NCBI RefSeq assembly: GCF_000808535.1
Contig: NZ_JWLV01000010.1
Span: forward strand, 186,001 to 250,000
DNA: 64,000 bases
Reading direction: 5' to 3'
Source of the DNA: Vibrio sinaloensis
GTDB taxonomy: Bacteria > Pseudomonadota > Gammaproteobacteria > Enterobacterales > Vibrionaceae
Notes under the pieces: model-generated
Told to the model about the DNA's origin: nothing
What the model saw: only the letters and a program-made list of their open reading frames with translations
The model's database searches: none
Part shown: piece by piece, positions 57,797 to 64,000 of the stretch
Position numbering within the stretch: the stretch's first letter is position 1
Layout of the letters: each line of letters opens with the position of its first letter
Program-made: the position numbers and the translations under genes

Positions 57797-57835
57797 AAGC
57801 CTGCAATATATGTTCGCATAAATTGCAGGCTTTCT
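57797..57835 (+). terminator. ffs terminator hairpin, possibly completed by the transposon end
   Basis: A perfect 11-base stem AAGCCTGCAAT / ATTGCAGGCTT (57797-57807 and 57822-57832) encloses a second small stem TATG / CATA with the tetraloop TTCG, then TTTC follows. The proposed transposon end at 57811 would fall within the loop, so the right arm could belong to the element. Confidence 0.85.
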
Positions 57836-57901
57836 TCATATTTGCACCATAAGTCTTCATAGTCTATTTTTTTGTTGTAGGTTTACAACAAAAGTGATTT
57901 T
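57811..57901 (+). repeat. Candidate TnsB-binding sites at the att-proximal transposon end
   Basis: Three related cores occur between the ffs RNA and tnsA: CATAAATTG (57817-57825), CATAAGTCT (57848-57856) and CAAAAGTGA (57889-57897), spaced 31 and 41 bases. The second and third are preceded by TTGCAC and TTACAA. The pattern resembles the CATAA-type TnsB sites I recall for I-F3 elements. The similarity was judged by eye and is modest. Confidence 0.4.
57870..57893. promoter_or_regulatory. Inverted repeat just upstream of tnsA
   Basis: TTTTGTTGTA / TACAACAAAA is a perfect 10-base inverted repeat with a GGTT spacer, 11 bases before the tnsA ATG. It is well placed to be an operator for the tnsABC operon. 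It overlaps the third candidate TnsB site, so it may serve TnsB autoregulation. Confidence 0.45.
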
Positions 57902-57904
57902 GCT

Positions 57905-58528
57905 ATGTTCGACCAAACCAAGAAGTCATCTCACGTACACAACATCTGTAAGTTCATGAGCTTGAAGAATGACGCAGTTGTTCGCACTCTGTCCATTTTA
58001 GAGTTTGATTTCTGTTTTCACCTCGAATATAACGCAGACATCAAAAGCTTTACCTCTCAACCTTTTGGTTTCCACTATCAATTCAATAATCGGAAGTGCC
58101 GATATACCCCCGATTTTTTGGCGACAGATCACGATGACCAGTCAACTTTCTTCGAAGTAAAACACTCTAGCCAGATTCTCAAACCTGATTTCAGGGATAG
58201 ATTTAAAAAGAAACAAAGAGTTGCATTGAATGAATTCAACAGACGTTTAGTTTTAGTTACTGAAAAGCAAATTAGAATGGGACCAACTTTAGATAACTTC
58301 AAGCTACTGCACCGATACTCTGGATTGCGTACTGTGACTGAGTTTCAAAAGTTAGTTCTCACGTTTATTCAACATAAGCAAATGGTGAAGCTGGAAGAAG
58401 TTTCATTGTATTTCGGATTATCGGAGCAAGATACGCTCATCTCCACCTTGCCTTGGATCTCATCGGGGCAAGTTAAGACAGACCTCAATAGTATTGGCTT
58501 TGGCCTCGAAACCTACGTTTGGTGTTAA
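57905..58528 (+). CDS. tnsA: Tn7-like transposition endonuclease TnsA
   Basis: This 207-residue protein has the TnsA restriction-endonuclease-like core: the metal-site Glu33 in LSILEFDFCFHLE, the QPF motif at 52-54, the Asp70 in RYTPDFLA and the Glu84-x-Lys86 pair in FFEVKHS. In Tn7, TnsA cleaves the 5' ends of the element so that it is excised cleanly. The C-terminal part (about 105-200) is the TnsC/TnsB-contacting region. It is not fused to TnsB. The gene begins about 118 bases after ffs, with no obvious strong ribosome site. Confidence 0.92.
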   Translation: MFDQTKKSSHVHNICKFMSLKNDAVVRTLSILEFDFCFHLEYNADIKSFTSQPFGFHYQFNNRKCRYTPDFLATDHDDQSTFFEVKHSSQILKPDFRDRFKKKQRVALNEFNRRLVLVTEKQIRMGPTLDNFKLLHRYSGLRTVTEFQKLVLTFIQHKQMVKLEEVSLYFGLSEQDTLISTLPWISSGQVKTDLNSIGFGLETYVWC

Positions 58529-58530
58529 CT

Positions 58531-60396
58531 ATGCCATCGGACTCTAATAATATATTTGGGTTCTTTGATGAGTTTGAAGCTTCAGAAGGAGAGTCGGAAC
58601 AATCTCCATTAGAGCTATATCAAGAGCCCGTTGAAATTGTATTAACCCTAGACAGTCAGCCAAAGAAGGTGCAACAAGAGGTGCTCCGCCGTATCAAAAT
58701 TATCGCCTTTGTGGATAGGCGTTTAAAAGGTGGATGGACCGAGAAAAACTTGCCCCCCATACTAAGCCTCGTTGAATCTGAATTGCAACTAACTCCTCCT
58801 AGTTGGCGAACACTAGCTACGTGGAAAAAATCTTACTTTGAGTCAGGAAAAGACCCATGTGCGCTTATACCGAAGCATGCGTTTAAGGGGAATAGGCAAA
58901 AAGAAATGGATTCACAATCCTTAATTGATGAGGCGATTAGGAATATATATCTGACACGTGAACGACTTAGTGTCGCAGAAGCATATCGATACTATAAGAG
59001 TCGAGTGATTCAAATAAATCGTGAGATTGTCCAAGGGAAAATAAAGCTAATTTCCGAGCGTTCTTTTTACAACCGAGTACACGACTTGCCTCCCTATGAA
59101 GTGGCGACTGCAAGGTTTGGCAAACGATATGCAGACAGAGAATTTCGCTCGGTTGGTCAACAAGTAGCTGCAACCAAGCCAATGGAATATGTCGAAATTG
59201 ACCATACTCCAGTTCCAGTTATTCTGATTGATGATGAGTTAGATATTCCTTTAGGACGCCCTTATCTCACGATGCTTTATGACCGTTTCAGTAAATGTAT
59301 TGTAGGGCTGAGTGTAAATTTTAGAGATCCCAGTTTCGACTCTGTACGCAAGGCTTTACTTAATACTTTGATAGATAAAAGCTGGTTAAAAAGTAGCTAC
59401 CCTTCTATAAAGAATGATTGGCCATGTCACGGAAAGATTGACTACCTAGTTGTTGATAATGGCGCTGAATTTTGGACCGACAGCTTAGAAGACTCTTTAA
59501 GACCATTCGTAACTGATATTCAATATAGCCAAGCTGCTAAGCCTTGGCGAAAGTCAGGGATCGAAAAGCTATTTGATCAGATGAACAAAGGGTTAGTGAA
59601 CGCATTGCCTGGGAAAACGTTCACCAATCCTACTCAACTTCAAGATTACAATCCTAAAAAGGATGCGGTGGTTAGAGTTTCTATATTTCTTGAATTACTT
59701 CATAAGTGGATTGTCGACTATTACCATATGGCACCTGATTCAAGAGAACGTGACATTCCATACCACAAGTGGAATCAATCGGAATGGACTCCCTCTTACT
59801 ACAGTGGTGCAGAGAAGGAGCAGTTGAGAGTTGAGCTAGGTTTGCTTAGACATCGGACCATCGGAGTAGCAGGAATTAGGCTTCATAACCTACGCTATCA
59901 GTCCTCTGAACTTATTGAATACCGTAAATATTGGGCATCCAACAATGGCAAAAAGCTGTTTGTTAAGACCAAAACAGACCCTTCTGATATCAGTTCTATT
60001 CATGTTTACCTAGAATCGGAAAAGAGGTATATAAAAGTTCCAGCGGTAGACAACAGCGGATATACAAAAGGGCTGTCCCTTTTTGAGCATGAGCGAATAC
60101 AAAAAGTACGTAGGCTTAATACTAAGCAGCTTGCTGATGATGAGGCGCTTTCGGATACATTCCTGTACATGAAAAAACGTATTCAGGAAGAGACCGATAG
60201 ATTCCGCCGTGCGAAAAACAATAAGGCTAGCTTGCCTAAAACGGGCAATACTTCGAAATTAGCAAAGTTTAATGATGTGGGCTCAGACGGACCAAGCTCA
60301 ATCAATACGACTCCAGTTAAACAAGAAACTACGGTAGTGTTCGATGTCTCAGGGCAATTATCTGACGATGATTTTGAAGATATTGAGGGGTATTAA
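58531..60396 (+). CDS. tnsB: Tn7-like transposase TnsB
   Basis: This 621-residue DDE transposase cuts and joins the 3' ends of the element. The catalytic triad is visible: Asp224 in VEIDHTPVP, Asp309 in VVDNGAEFW and Glu345 in SGIEKLFDQMN. The N-terminal half carries the helix-turn-helix DNA-binding parts (about 45-190). The C-terminus (KASLPKTGNTSKL onward, ending DDDFEDIEGY) is an acidic tail, probably the TnsC contact. ATG 58531 is 2 bases after the tnsA stop, giving tight coupling. Confidence 0.95.
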   Translation: MPSDSNNIFGFFDEFEASEGESEQSPLELYQEPVEIVLTLDSQPKKVQQEVLRRIKIIAFVDRRLKGGWTEKNLPPILSLVESELQLTPPSWRTLATWKKSYFESGKDPCALIPKHAFKGNRQKEMDSQSLIDEAIRNIYLTRERLSVAEAYRYYKSRVIQINREIVQGKIKLISERSFYNRVHDLPPYEVATARFGKRYADREFRSVGQQVAATKPMEYVEIDHTPVPVILIDDELDIPLGRPYLTMLYDRFSKCIVGLSVNFRDPSFDSVRKALLNTLIDKSWLKSSYPSIKNDWPCHGKIDYLVVDNGAEFWTDSLEDSLRPFVTDIQYSQAAKPWRKSGIEKLFDQMNKGLVNALPGKTFTNPTQLQDYNPKKDAVVRVSIFLELLHKWIVDYYHMAPDSRERDIPYHKWNQSEWTPSYYSGAEKEQLRVELGLLRHRTIGVAGIRLHNLRYQSSELIEYRKYWASNNGKKLFVKTKTDPSDISSIHVYLESEKRYIKVPAVDNSGYTKGLSLFEHERIQKVRRLNTKQLADDEALSDTFLYMKKRIQEETDRFRRAKNNKASLPKTGNTSKLAKFNDVGSDGPSSINTTPVKQETTVVFDVSGQLSDDDFEDIEGY

Positions 60397-60397
60397 T

Positions 60398-61459
60398 TTG
60401 AACTTAACATCTAGTCAGTTTGAGCAACTAAAGTCCTTTGAAACTTGCTTTATCGAGTACCCTGCAATAACTGAAATCTACTCTATTTTGGATCAACTTC
60501 GTTTTAATCATTCCCTTGGCGGGGAACCGGAGTCTTTCTTGTTAACTGGTGAGGCCGGAAGTGGAAAGACGGCTTTGATTAATAATTACCTATCACGCTT
60601 TCCGTCGAGTTCAACTTGGAGCAAACAACCAGTTCTTAGCACTAGAGTGCCGAGCCGCATAAATGAACAGAATACGCTCACACAGTTTTTAGTTGATTTG
60701 GATGGTAAATCAGGTGGAAGAGGTACTCGAAGACGTAATGAAATTGCACTCGGCGAGGCTGTCGTAAAGCAACTTGAACGCAAATCTGTAGAGCTGATTA
60801 TCGTTAACGAAATTCAAGAGCTTGTAGAGTTTTCGACAGCAGAGGAAAGGCAAGCTATTGCTAATACGTTCAAATATATAAGTGAAGAAGCGAAAGTCTC
60901 GTTTGTGTTGGTTGGTATGCCCTATGCGGATGTAATAGCGACAGAGCCACAATGGAACTCGCGATTAAGTTGGAGACGAAAGATTAAGCATTTCAAGCTG
61001 TTGAAAGCTAGCAGTCATTCGAGTGGAGCGGTGTCTTATGCTTTTGACTTGGAACAAAAAAAGCATTTTGCCAAATTTGTCGCGGGTTTGAGTGCGAGAA
61101 TGGGTTTTGATGAACCGCCAGTACTTACAAAAAATGAAGTGTTATATCCTTTGTTTGTTATGTGTAAGGGAGAGTGCCGAGCGTTGAAGCACTTCTTGAA
61201 AGATGCATTACTGATGAGTTTCAATGAGAACGTCGATACGATAGACAAAGCGATATTGTCGCGCACGTTTTCATTTAAGTTCCCCTATTTGGATAACCCA
61301 TTTGATGCTCCTGTAGAGGAGCTTCGTCTTCATCAAATTGACTCTGGTTCTACTTACAACCTAAATGCCATTGCCGCAGAAGATAAAATACTTGCTCCGC
61401 GATTTACAGATGCAATTCCGTTGAGCATGTTATTGAGTAAAAGCGGGCTTAAAGCTTAG
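60398..61459 (+). CDS. tnsC: Tn7-like AAA+ regulator TnsC
   Basis: This 353-residue AAA+ ATPase links the target selector to TnsA and TnsB. The Walker A motif GEAGSGKT is at about 51-58, Walker B ELIIVNEIQEL at about 130-140, and a sensor VSFVLVGMPYAD follows. The start is TTG 60398 with the ribosome site GAGGGG just upstream; ATG 60368 would overlap tnsB. The length is below Tn7 TnsC (555) and close to the shorter TnsC of CRISPR-associated elements. Its stop overlaps that of the convergent xre gene. Confidence 0.92.
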   Translation: MNLTSSQFEQLKSFETCFIEYPAITEIYSILDQLRFNHSLGGEPESFLLTGEAGSGKTALINNYLSRFPSSSTWSKQPVLSTRVPSRINEQNTLTQFLVDLDGKSGGRGTRRRNEIALGEAVVKQLERKSVELIIVNEIQELVEFSTAEERQAIANTFKYISEEAKVSFVLVGMPYADVIATEPQWNSRLSWRRKIKHFKLLKASSHSSGAVSYAFDLEQKKHFAKFVAGLSARMGFDEPPVLTKNEVLYPLFVMCKGECRALKHFLKDALLMSFNENVDTIDKAILSRTFSFKFPYLDNPFDAPVEELRLHQIDSGSTYNLNAIAAEDKILAPRFTDAIPLSMLLSKSGLKA

Positions 61460-61770
61460 AGATGACTTTCGCCATTTAGGTTTTCCAGTAGCGCTTTTTT
61501 TTCGTCGTCACTCATTTTCTCAATGGCACACGCCAGTTCAGCACTCAATTCGTTCCTACAGAAAAAATAGTTCAAGGGAACATCTAACTCTTCAGCCATT
61601 CGTTCGAGTGTACCAATATCTGGTACGTGTCTACCTTTCTCATAATGGTTCATTCGCCCACTAGCAGAGCTTGGTTCCATGCCGATTTTCACCCCTAAAT
61701 CTTTTTGGGTGATTTTGGCTTTTTTACGCGCAGCTTTGAGCCTCGCTGGGATTGGGTTGTCTTTTTGCAC
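61456..61770 (-). CDS. Xre-family transcriptional regulator
   Basis: This 104-residue protein has a lambda-repressor-like helix-turn-helix (about 8-65: KKAKITQKDLGVKIGMEPSS, then RMAEELDVPLNYFF). The C-terminal part is short and acidic (CAIEKMSDDEKKALLENL), probably for dimerisation. The start is GTG 61770. It is divergent from the cargo operon, and two identical-arm operators lie between them, so it probably controls itself and that operon. Confidence 0.88.
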   Translation of the reverse strand: MQKDNPIPARLKAARKKAKITQKDLGVKIGMEPSSASGRMNHYEKGRHVPDIGTLERMAEELDVPLNYFFCRNELSAELACAIEKMSDDEKKALLENLNGESHL

Positions 61771-61798
61771 TTACACATTTCTTTTCAACCTTTAGATA

Positions 61799-61815
61799 AC
61801 TTAGATTGTCTAAGT
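61799..61815. promoter_or_regulatory. Candidate Xre operator 1
   Basis: ACTTAG-ATTGT-CTAAGT, an inverted repeat with 6-base arms and a 5-base spacer (extended to 8-base arms AACTTAGA / TCTAAGTT). It lies 28 bases upstream of the xre start. Confidence 0.75.
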
Positions 61816-61832
61816 TTTACTGATTTTTGTAT

Positions 61833-61849
61833 ACTTAGCAATCCTAAGT
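61833..61849. promoter_or_regulatory. Candidate Xre operator 2
   Basis: ACTTAG-CAATC-CTAAGT has the same arms and spacing as operator 1, with centres 34 bases apart (about three DNA turns). It lies 22 bases upstream of the cargo operon ATG. Confidence 0.75.
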
Positions 61850-61871
61850 TTTTGTTGTTTGTACTAGTGAT

Positions 61872-62408
61872 ATGAATAAAGCGATCAGAATTAATCCCCA
61901 CATGTTTAACCTATTGATTGAAAAAGGAATGGATGGCTTTTCAGTCATAGACGCTAGGGATACTTTACTAAACAGTGATGTGACCTTCCCGAGTAAGGAT
62001 GACGCTCGAAAGTACATTTATAAGCAACTTCTATCATTCGAGGAGAAAGGTTGGCTTTCTGTTGTTGGGACCCAAAGATCGAAACGTTACCATCAAACTA
62101 GTGAGTTCAAAGCACTCAAAGTCGAGCCCAGAATGGCTAGAAACAGTAAGGTTAAAGCTGACTCAATGGCCATTCAGATTTCAGAGACATCTTTGACTGC
62201 ATTGGAGCAAGAGAAAAAACAATATGAAGGAGAGCTCGCGATTACTCTAGGTGAGATAGAGGAATATCAGTCGCTGTTGACGCGCTTCCCTCACAGCAGA
62301 CGAAAGATGCAACCCCTATTTAACGAAGCGAGAGAGCGATCAGCAAAGCTATTGGGCAAAATCAATGCACTAACCAATTGGATGCAAGTAGCACAAGGTA
62401 AGGTGTAA
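61872..62408 (+). CDS. Cargo protein with winged-helix-like and coiled-coil parts, unknown
   Basis: This 178-residue protein has an N-terminal region resembling a winged helix (NLLIEKGMDGFSVIDARDTL, then KYIYKQLLSFEEKGWLSVVG) and a C-terminal helical, probably coiled-coil region (about 105-172: LEQEKKQYEGELAITLGEIE). It may bind DNA and its partner helicase. It is separated from the helicase gene by 2 bases, so the two form an operon. I do not recognise a named family. Confidence 0.7.
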   Translation: MNKAIRINPHMFNLLIEKGMDGFSVIDARDTLLNSDVTFPSKDDARKYIYKQLLSFEEKGWLSVVGTQRSKRYHQTSEFKALKVEPRMARNSKVKADSMAIQISETSLTALEQEKKQYEGELAITLGEIEEYQSLLTRFPHSRRKMQPLFNEARERSAKLLGKINALTNWMQVAQGKV

Positions 62409-62410
62409 CA

Positions 62411-63796
62411 ATGCTAAGGGTATGGCAAGCCGACTGTGCAGAGCTGGCTATCAATAAATTTGCATCCAATAGACGACCGCATTTCTTCTGCCAAGCGACT
62501 CCTGGTGCAGGTAAAACCGTTATGGCTGCCGAGGTGGCAAGGCGCTTATTTGAAGAAGGTATGATTGACTTAGTGCTCTGTTTTTCGCCATCTTTGTCCG
62601 TAGCTGAAGGGATGCAAAAAACGTTTGCATGGAAATTAGAGTGCTCATTTAACGGAGGGTTAGGTTCTCTGGGAGGATCTTATACTTACCAATCTATCCG
62701 TTTTTTTGACGATAACTTTTGGAACACTATCAGCAAACATCGAGTCTTAGTCGTATTTGATGAAATTCATCACTGTTCGTTTGAAGAAGATGGTCGATCA
62801 AACTCTTGGGGTATAGAGATAGTCTCAAAGATACAAGGACTTGCACGATACACGCTGGCATTGTCAGGCACTCCTTGGCGTTCAGACAGACTGCCAATTG
62901 TGATGGCAGAATATTCTGCCCCTGAAGGGATGCTTATCTGTGATTACCAGTATGGCTTAAAGCAAGCGGTTGTAGACGGAGTTTGTCGCCAACCGAAAAT
63001 TGTCTTAATCGATAATGAGCATTTGAGTATTACGTCTGGAGGCAATAGGCAACATTTTGCGTCCATTTTGGATTGCCTTAAACAATCTGATATTTCTTAT
63101 CAAAGCGTCATTCACAATGAAGAAGCGATGCATTACATCTTGAACAGTGCCTGCAAAAAGCTAGCGCAGATCAGGGAACTTTCGCCAAACGCAGGCGGGT
63201 TAGTGGTCGCTGCTTCTATCAAGCACGCGAAAGATATTCAAAAACGCTTGGTCGAGCAGTTTAATCAATCAGCAAGCATTGTCACTTATCACCACGTAAA
63301 CCCACTAAATGAAATTGAATCTTTTCGACACTCGAATGTTCAGTGGATAGTCAGTGTTGGGATGATAAGTGAAGGTACGGATATTCCTCGGTTGCAGGTT
63401 TGCTGTCATATGAGCTCAGTGAAAACAGAACTCTATTTCAGGCAGGTCCTTGGAAGAATATTGAGAGTTAACGACTCACTGAACCAAGAAGCATGGTTGT
63501 ATACTTTTGCTGAAGAGAGCTTGGTCAAGTTTGCTGAGCGTGTAGAAGAAGACATTCCAGAATCTTGTATGTTCATTGGCGTTGAAAAGTCAGTAACTTC
63601 ATGTTGTTTAGATTCTCTTTCAGACGATACTGGTTCTATTTCTGAATCACGAACAAACAATATTCTACCACTTGAATGGGCTACGGGCCCTTTTTTGGAA
63701 AGTGTGAATAGTGATTTTTTAGCCTTCGAAGAATCAGAACGTATCAAGTTAGGGGCCTTTCGAGAGCGAGTGATAGCGGCTTTTGACTATGTTTAA
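62411..63796 (+). CDS. SF2 DEAD/DEAH-box helicase family protein (cargo)
   Basis: This 461-residue SF2 helicase has Walker A ATPGAGKT (about 29-36), motif II VVFDEIHHC (about 117), motif III LALSGTPWR, motif V-like VGMISEGTDIPRLQ and motif VI FRQVLGRILR. It resembles the helicase cores of type I and III restriction and other defence systems, but no nuclease domain is attached. The ATG follows AAGGTG. It is the second gene of an Xre-controlled operon. A defence role is inferred from context. Confidence 0.82.
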   Translation: MLRVWQADCAELAINKFASNRRPHFFCQATPGAGKTVMAAEVARRLFEEGMIDLVLCFSPSLSVAEGMQKTFAWKLECSFNGGLGSLGGSYTYQSIRFFDDNFWNTISKHRVLVVFDEIHHCSFEEDGRSNSWGIEIVSKIQGLARYTLALSGTPWRSDRLPIVMAEYSAPEGMLICDYQYGLKQAVVDGVCRQPKIVLIDNEHLSITSGGNRQHFASILDCLKQSDISYQSVIHNEEAMHYILNSACKKLAQIRELSPNAGGLVVAASIKHAKDIQKRLVEQFNQSASIVTYHHVNPLNEIESFRHSNVQWIVSVGMISEGTDIPRLQVCCHMSSVKTELYFRQVLGRILRVNDSLNQEAWLYTFAEESLVKFAERVEEDIPESCMFIGVEKSVTSCCLDSLSDDTGSISESRTNNILPLEWATGPFLESVNSDFLAFEESERIKLGAFRERVIAAFDYV

Positions 63797-63919
63797 TCTC
63801 CCAAGCCTACAATTTGTGATCGGATTACCCATTAACCATACTATTGTTGCGTTCTTATTCTTCACCCATATGAACTTTGTTATATAATCCGTCGCAATTC
63901 AGTATGGAATCAAAGTCGT

Positions 63920-64000
63920 ATGGTCGAAAAGTTCTCCAAGTCTCAGCTGTCTGAAGCCGACATCATCTCCAAGTTCATTCTTCCCGCTATTAAAGAAAAT
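63920..64000 (+). CDS. Start of a probable type I restriction enzyme R subunit (cut by window edge)
   Basis: The frame from ATG 63920 is open to the window end (27 codons). The visible start (MVEKFSKSQLSEADI, then SKFILPAIKEN) resembles the N-terminus of HsdR-type proteins, where a short segment is followed by the S/T-E-A-D-x-x-x-K-x-I-x-P-A-I/L pattern. The 123-base gap before it probably holds its promoter. The assignment rests on 27 residues and is therefore tentative. Confidence 0.5.
   Translation, partial: MVEKFSKSQLSEADIISKFILPAIKEN

Larger units (their letters stand above)
57811..64000 (+). mobile_element. Tn7-like transposon inserted downstream of ffs (5' part; continues past the window)
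   Basis: The element comprises tnsA, tnsB and tnsC, an Xre regulator and cargo genes, starting within 120 bases of ffs. The att-proximal end is placed at TGT 57811, because Tn7-like ends begin TGT and because the 94 bases from there to tnsA hold three related TnsB-like sites. The preceding ATATA (57806-57810) would be the 5-base target duplication. The other end is outside the window. No tnsD/tniQ or tnsE follows tnsC. The ffs site is a known target of type I-F3 CRISPR-associated transposons. The exact left boundary is uncertain. Confidence 0.8.

Noticed and set aside
57573..57860. Minus-strand open frames across ffs
   Set aside because: They lie on the complement of a clear structured RNA gene and its promoter and terminator, and have no protein family features.
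57873..57893. TGTTGTAGG as an alternative transposon terminus
   Set aside because: It would leave only 32 bases before tnsA, too short for a Tn7-like end with several TnsB sites. It is better explained as part of an operator-like inverted repeat. It remains the fallback if the 57811 end is refuted.
57797..64000. CRISPR array or cas genes inside the window
   Set aside because: I looked for regularly spaced 28-base repeats and Cas motifs and saw none. Any array must lie to the right of the window.

Overview
The window looks like a chromosomal segment of a Vibrio species (gammaproteobacterium, Vibrionaceae). The support is the combination and order of housekeeping genes: fabG-acpP-fabF-pabC-mltG-tmk-holB-tatD-ptsG, pykA/mlc/cheV, an imuA-imuB-dnaE2 mutasome, a menFDHB-menCE cluster, tesB-ybaY-atl, a rhombosortase, several cyclic-di-GMP proteins and several PTS permeases. 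I recognised genes by family motifs and synteny only; no database was searched.

Layout. 1-6.4 kb: fatty acid synthesis genes running into the pabC-mltG-tmk-holB-tatD run, where genes overlap or nearly touch. 6.9-13.9 kb: glucose PTS permease ptsG, two convergent small outer-membrane-type proteins, a 30-residue membrane peptide, a patatin-like protein, pykA, and the ROK repressor mlc, which in enterobacteria controls ptsG. 14.1-20.3 kb: cheV, then the minus-strand imuA-imuB-dnaE2 operon behind a consensus LexA box. 20.4-28.1 kb: yciK, sohB, an unknown duplicated-domain protein, an ascorbate-type PTS (B, C, A) with a CRP-like site, rhlE, rhombosortase and tapT. 28.3-33 kb: tandem HD-GYP protein, dGTPase-like protein, yfbR, alaA. 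33.2-40.4 kb: menaquinone genes menF-D-H-B and menC-E. 40.5-57.6 kb: FIST-GGDEF-EAL protein, GlcNAc-type PTS divergent from a LysR regulator, YeiH-type transporter, MFS-acyltransferase fusion with a TetR gene upstream, Tim44-like protein, a cysteine-synthase-like enzyme with a divergent Lrp-family regulator, tesB-ybaY-atl, and a periplasmic-sensing diguanylate cyclase.

57.7-64 kb: the 4.5S SRP RNA gene ffs is followed directly by a Tn7-like transposon. It carries tnsA, tnsB and tnsC but no tnsD/tniQ within the window. Next come an Xre-family repressor with two matching operators, a winged-helix/coiled-coil protein, an SF2 helicase, and the first codons of what looks like a type I restriction HsdR subunit. 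The site downstream of ffs is a known home of type I-F3 CRISPR-associated transposons (CAST). The absence of a target selector beside tnsC fits that class, because those elements encode TniQ-Cascade at the far end. No cas gene or CRISPR array lies inside the window, so the CAST assignment is an inference; the Tn7-like assignment is directly supported. This element and its cargo are the most interesting part of the window.

How the parts work together: a conserved core chromosome (lipid, nucleotide, carbon-uptake and quinone metabolism) carries one clear horizontally acquired island, which starts at the ffs terminator and runs off the right edge.
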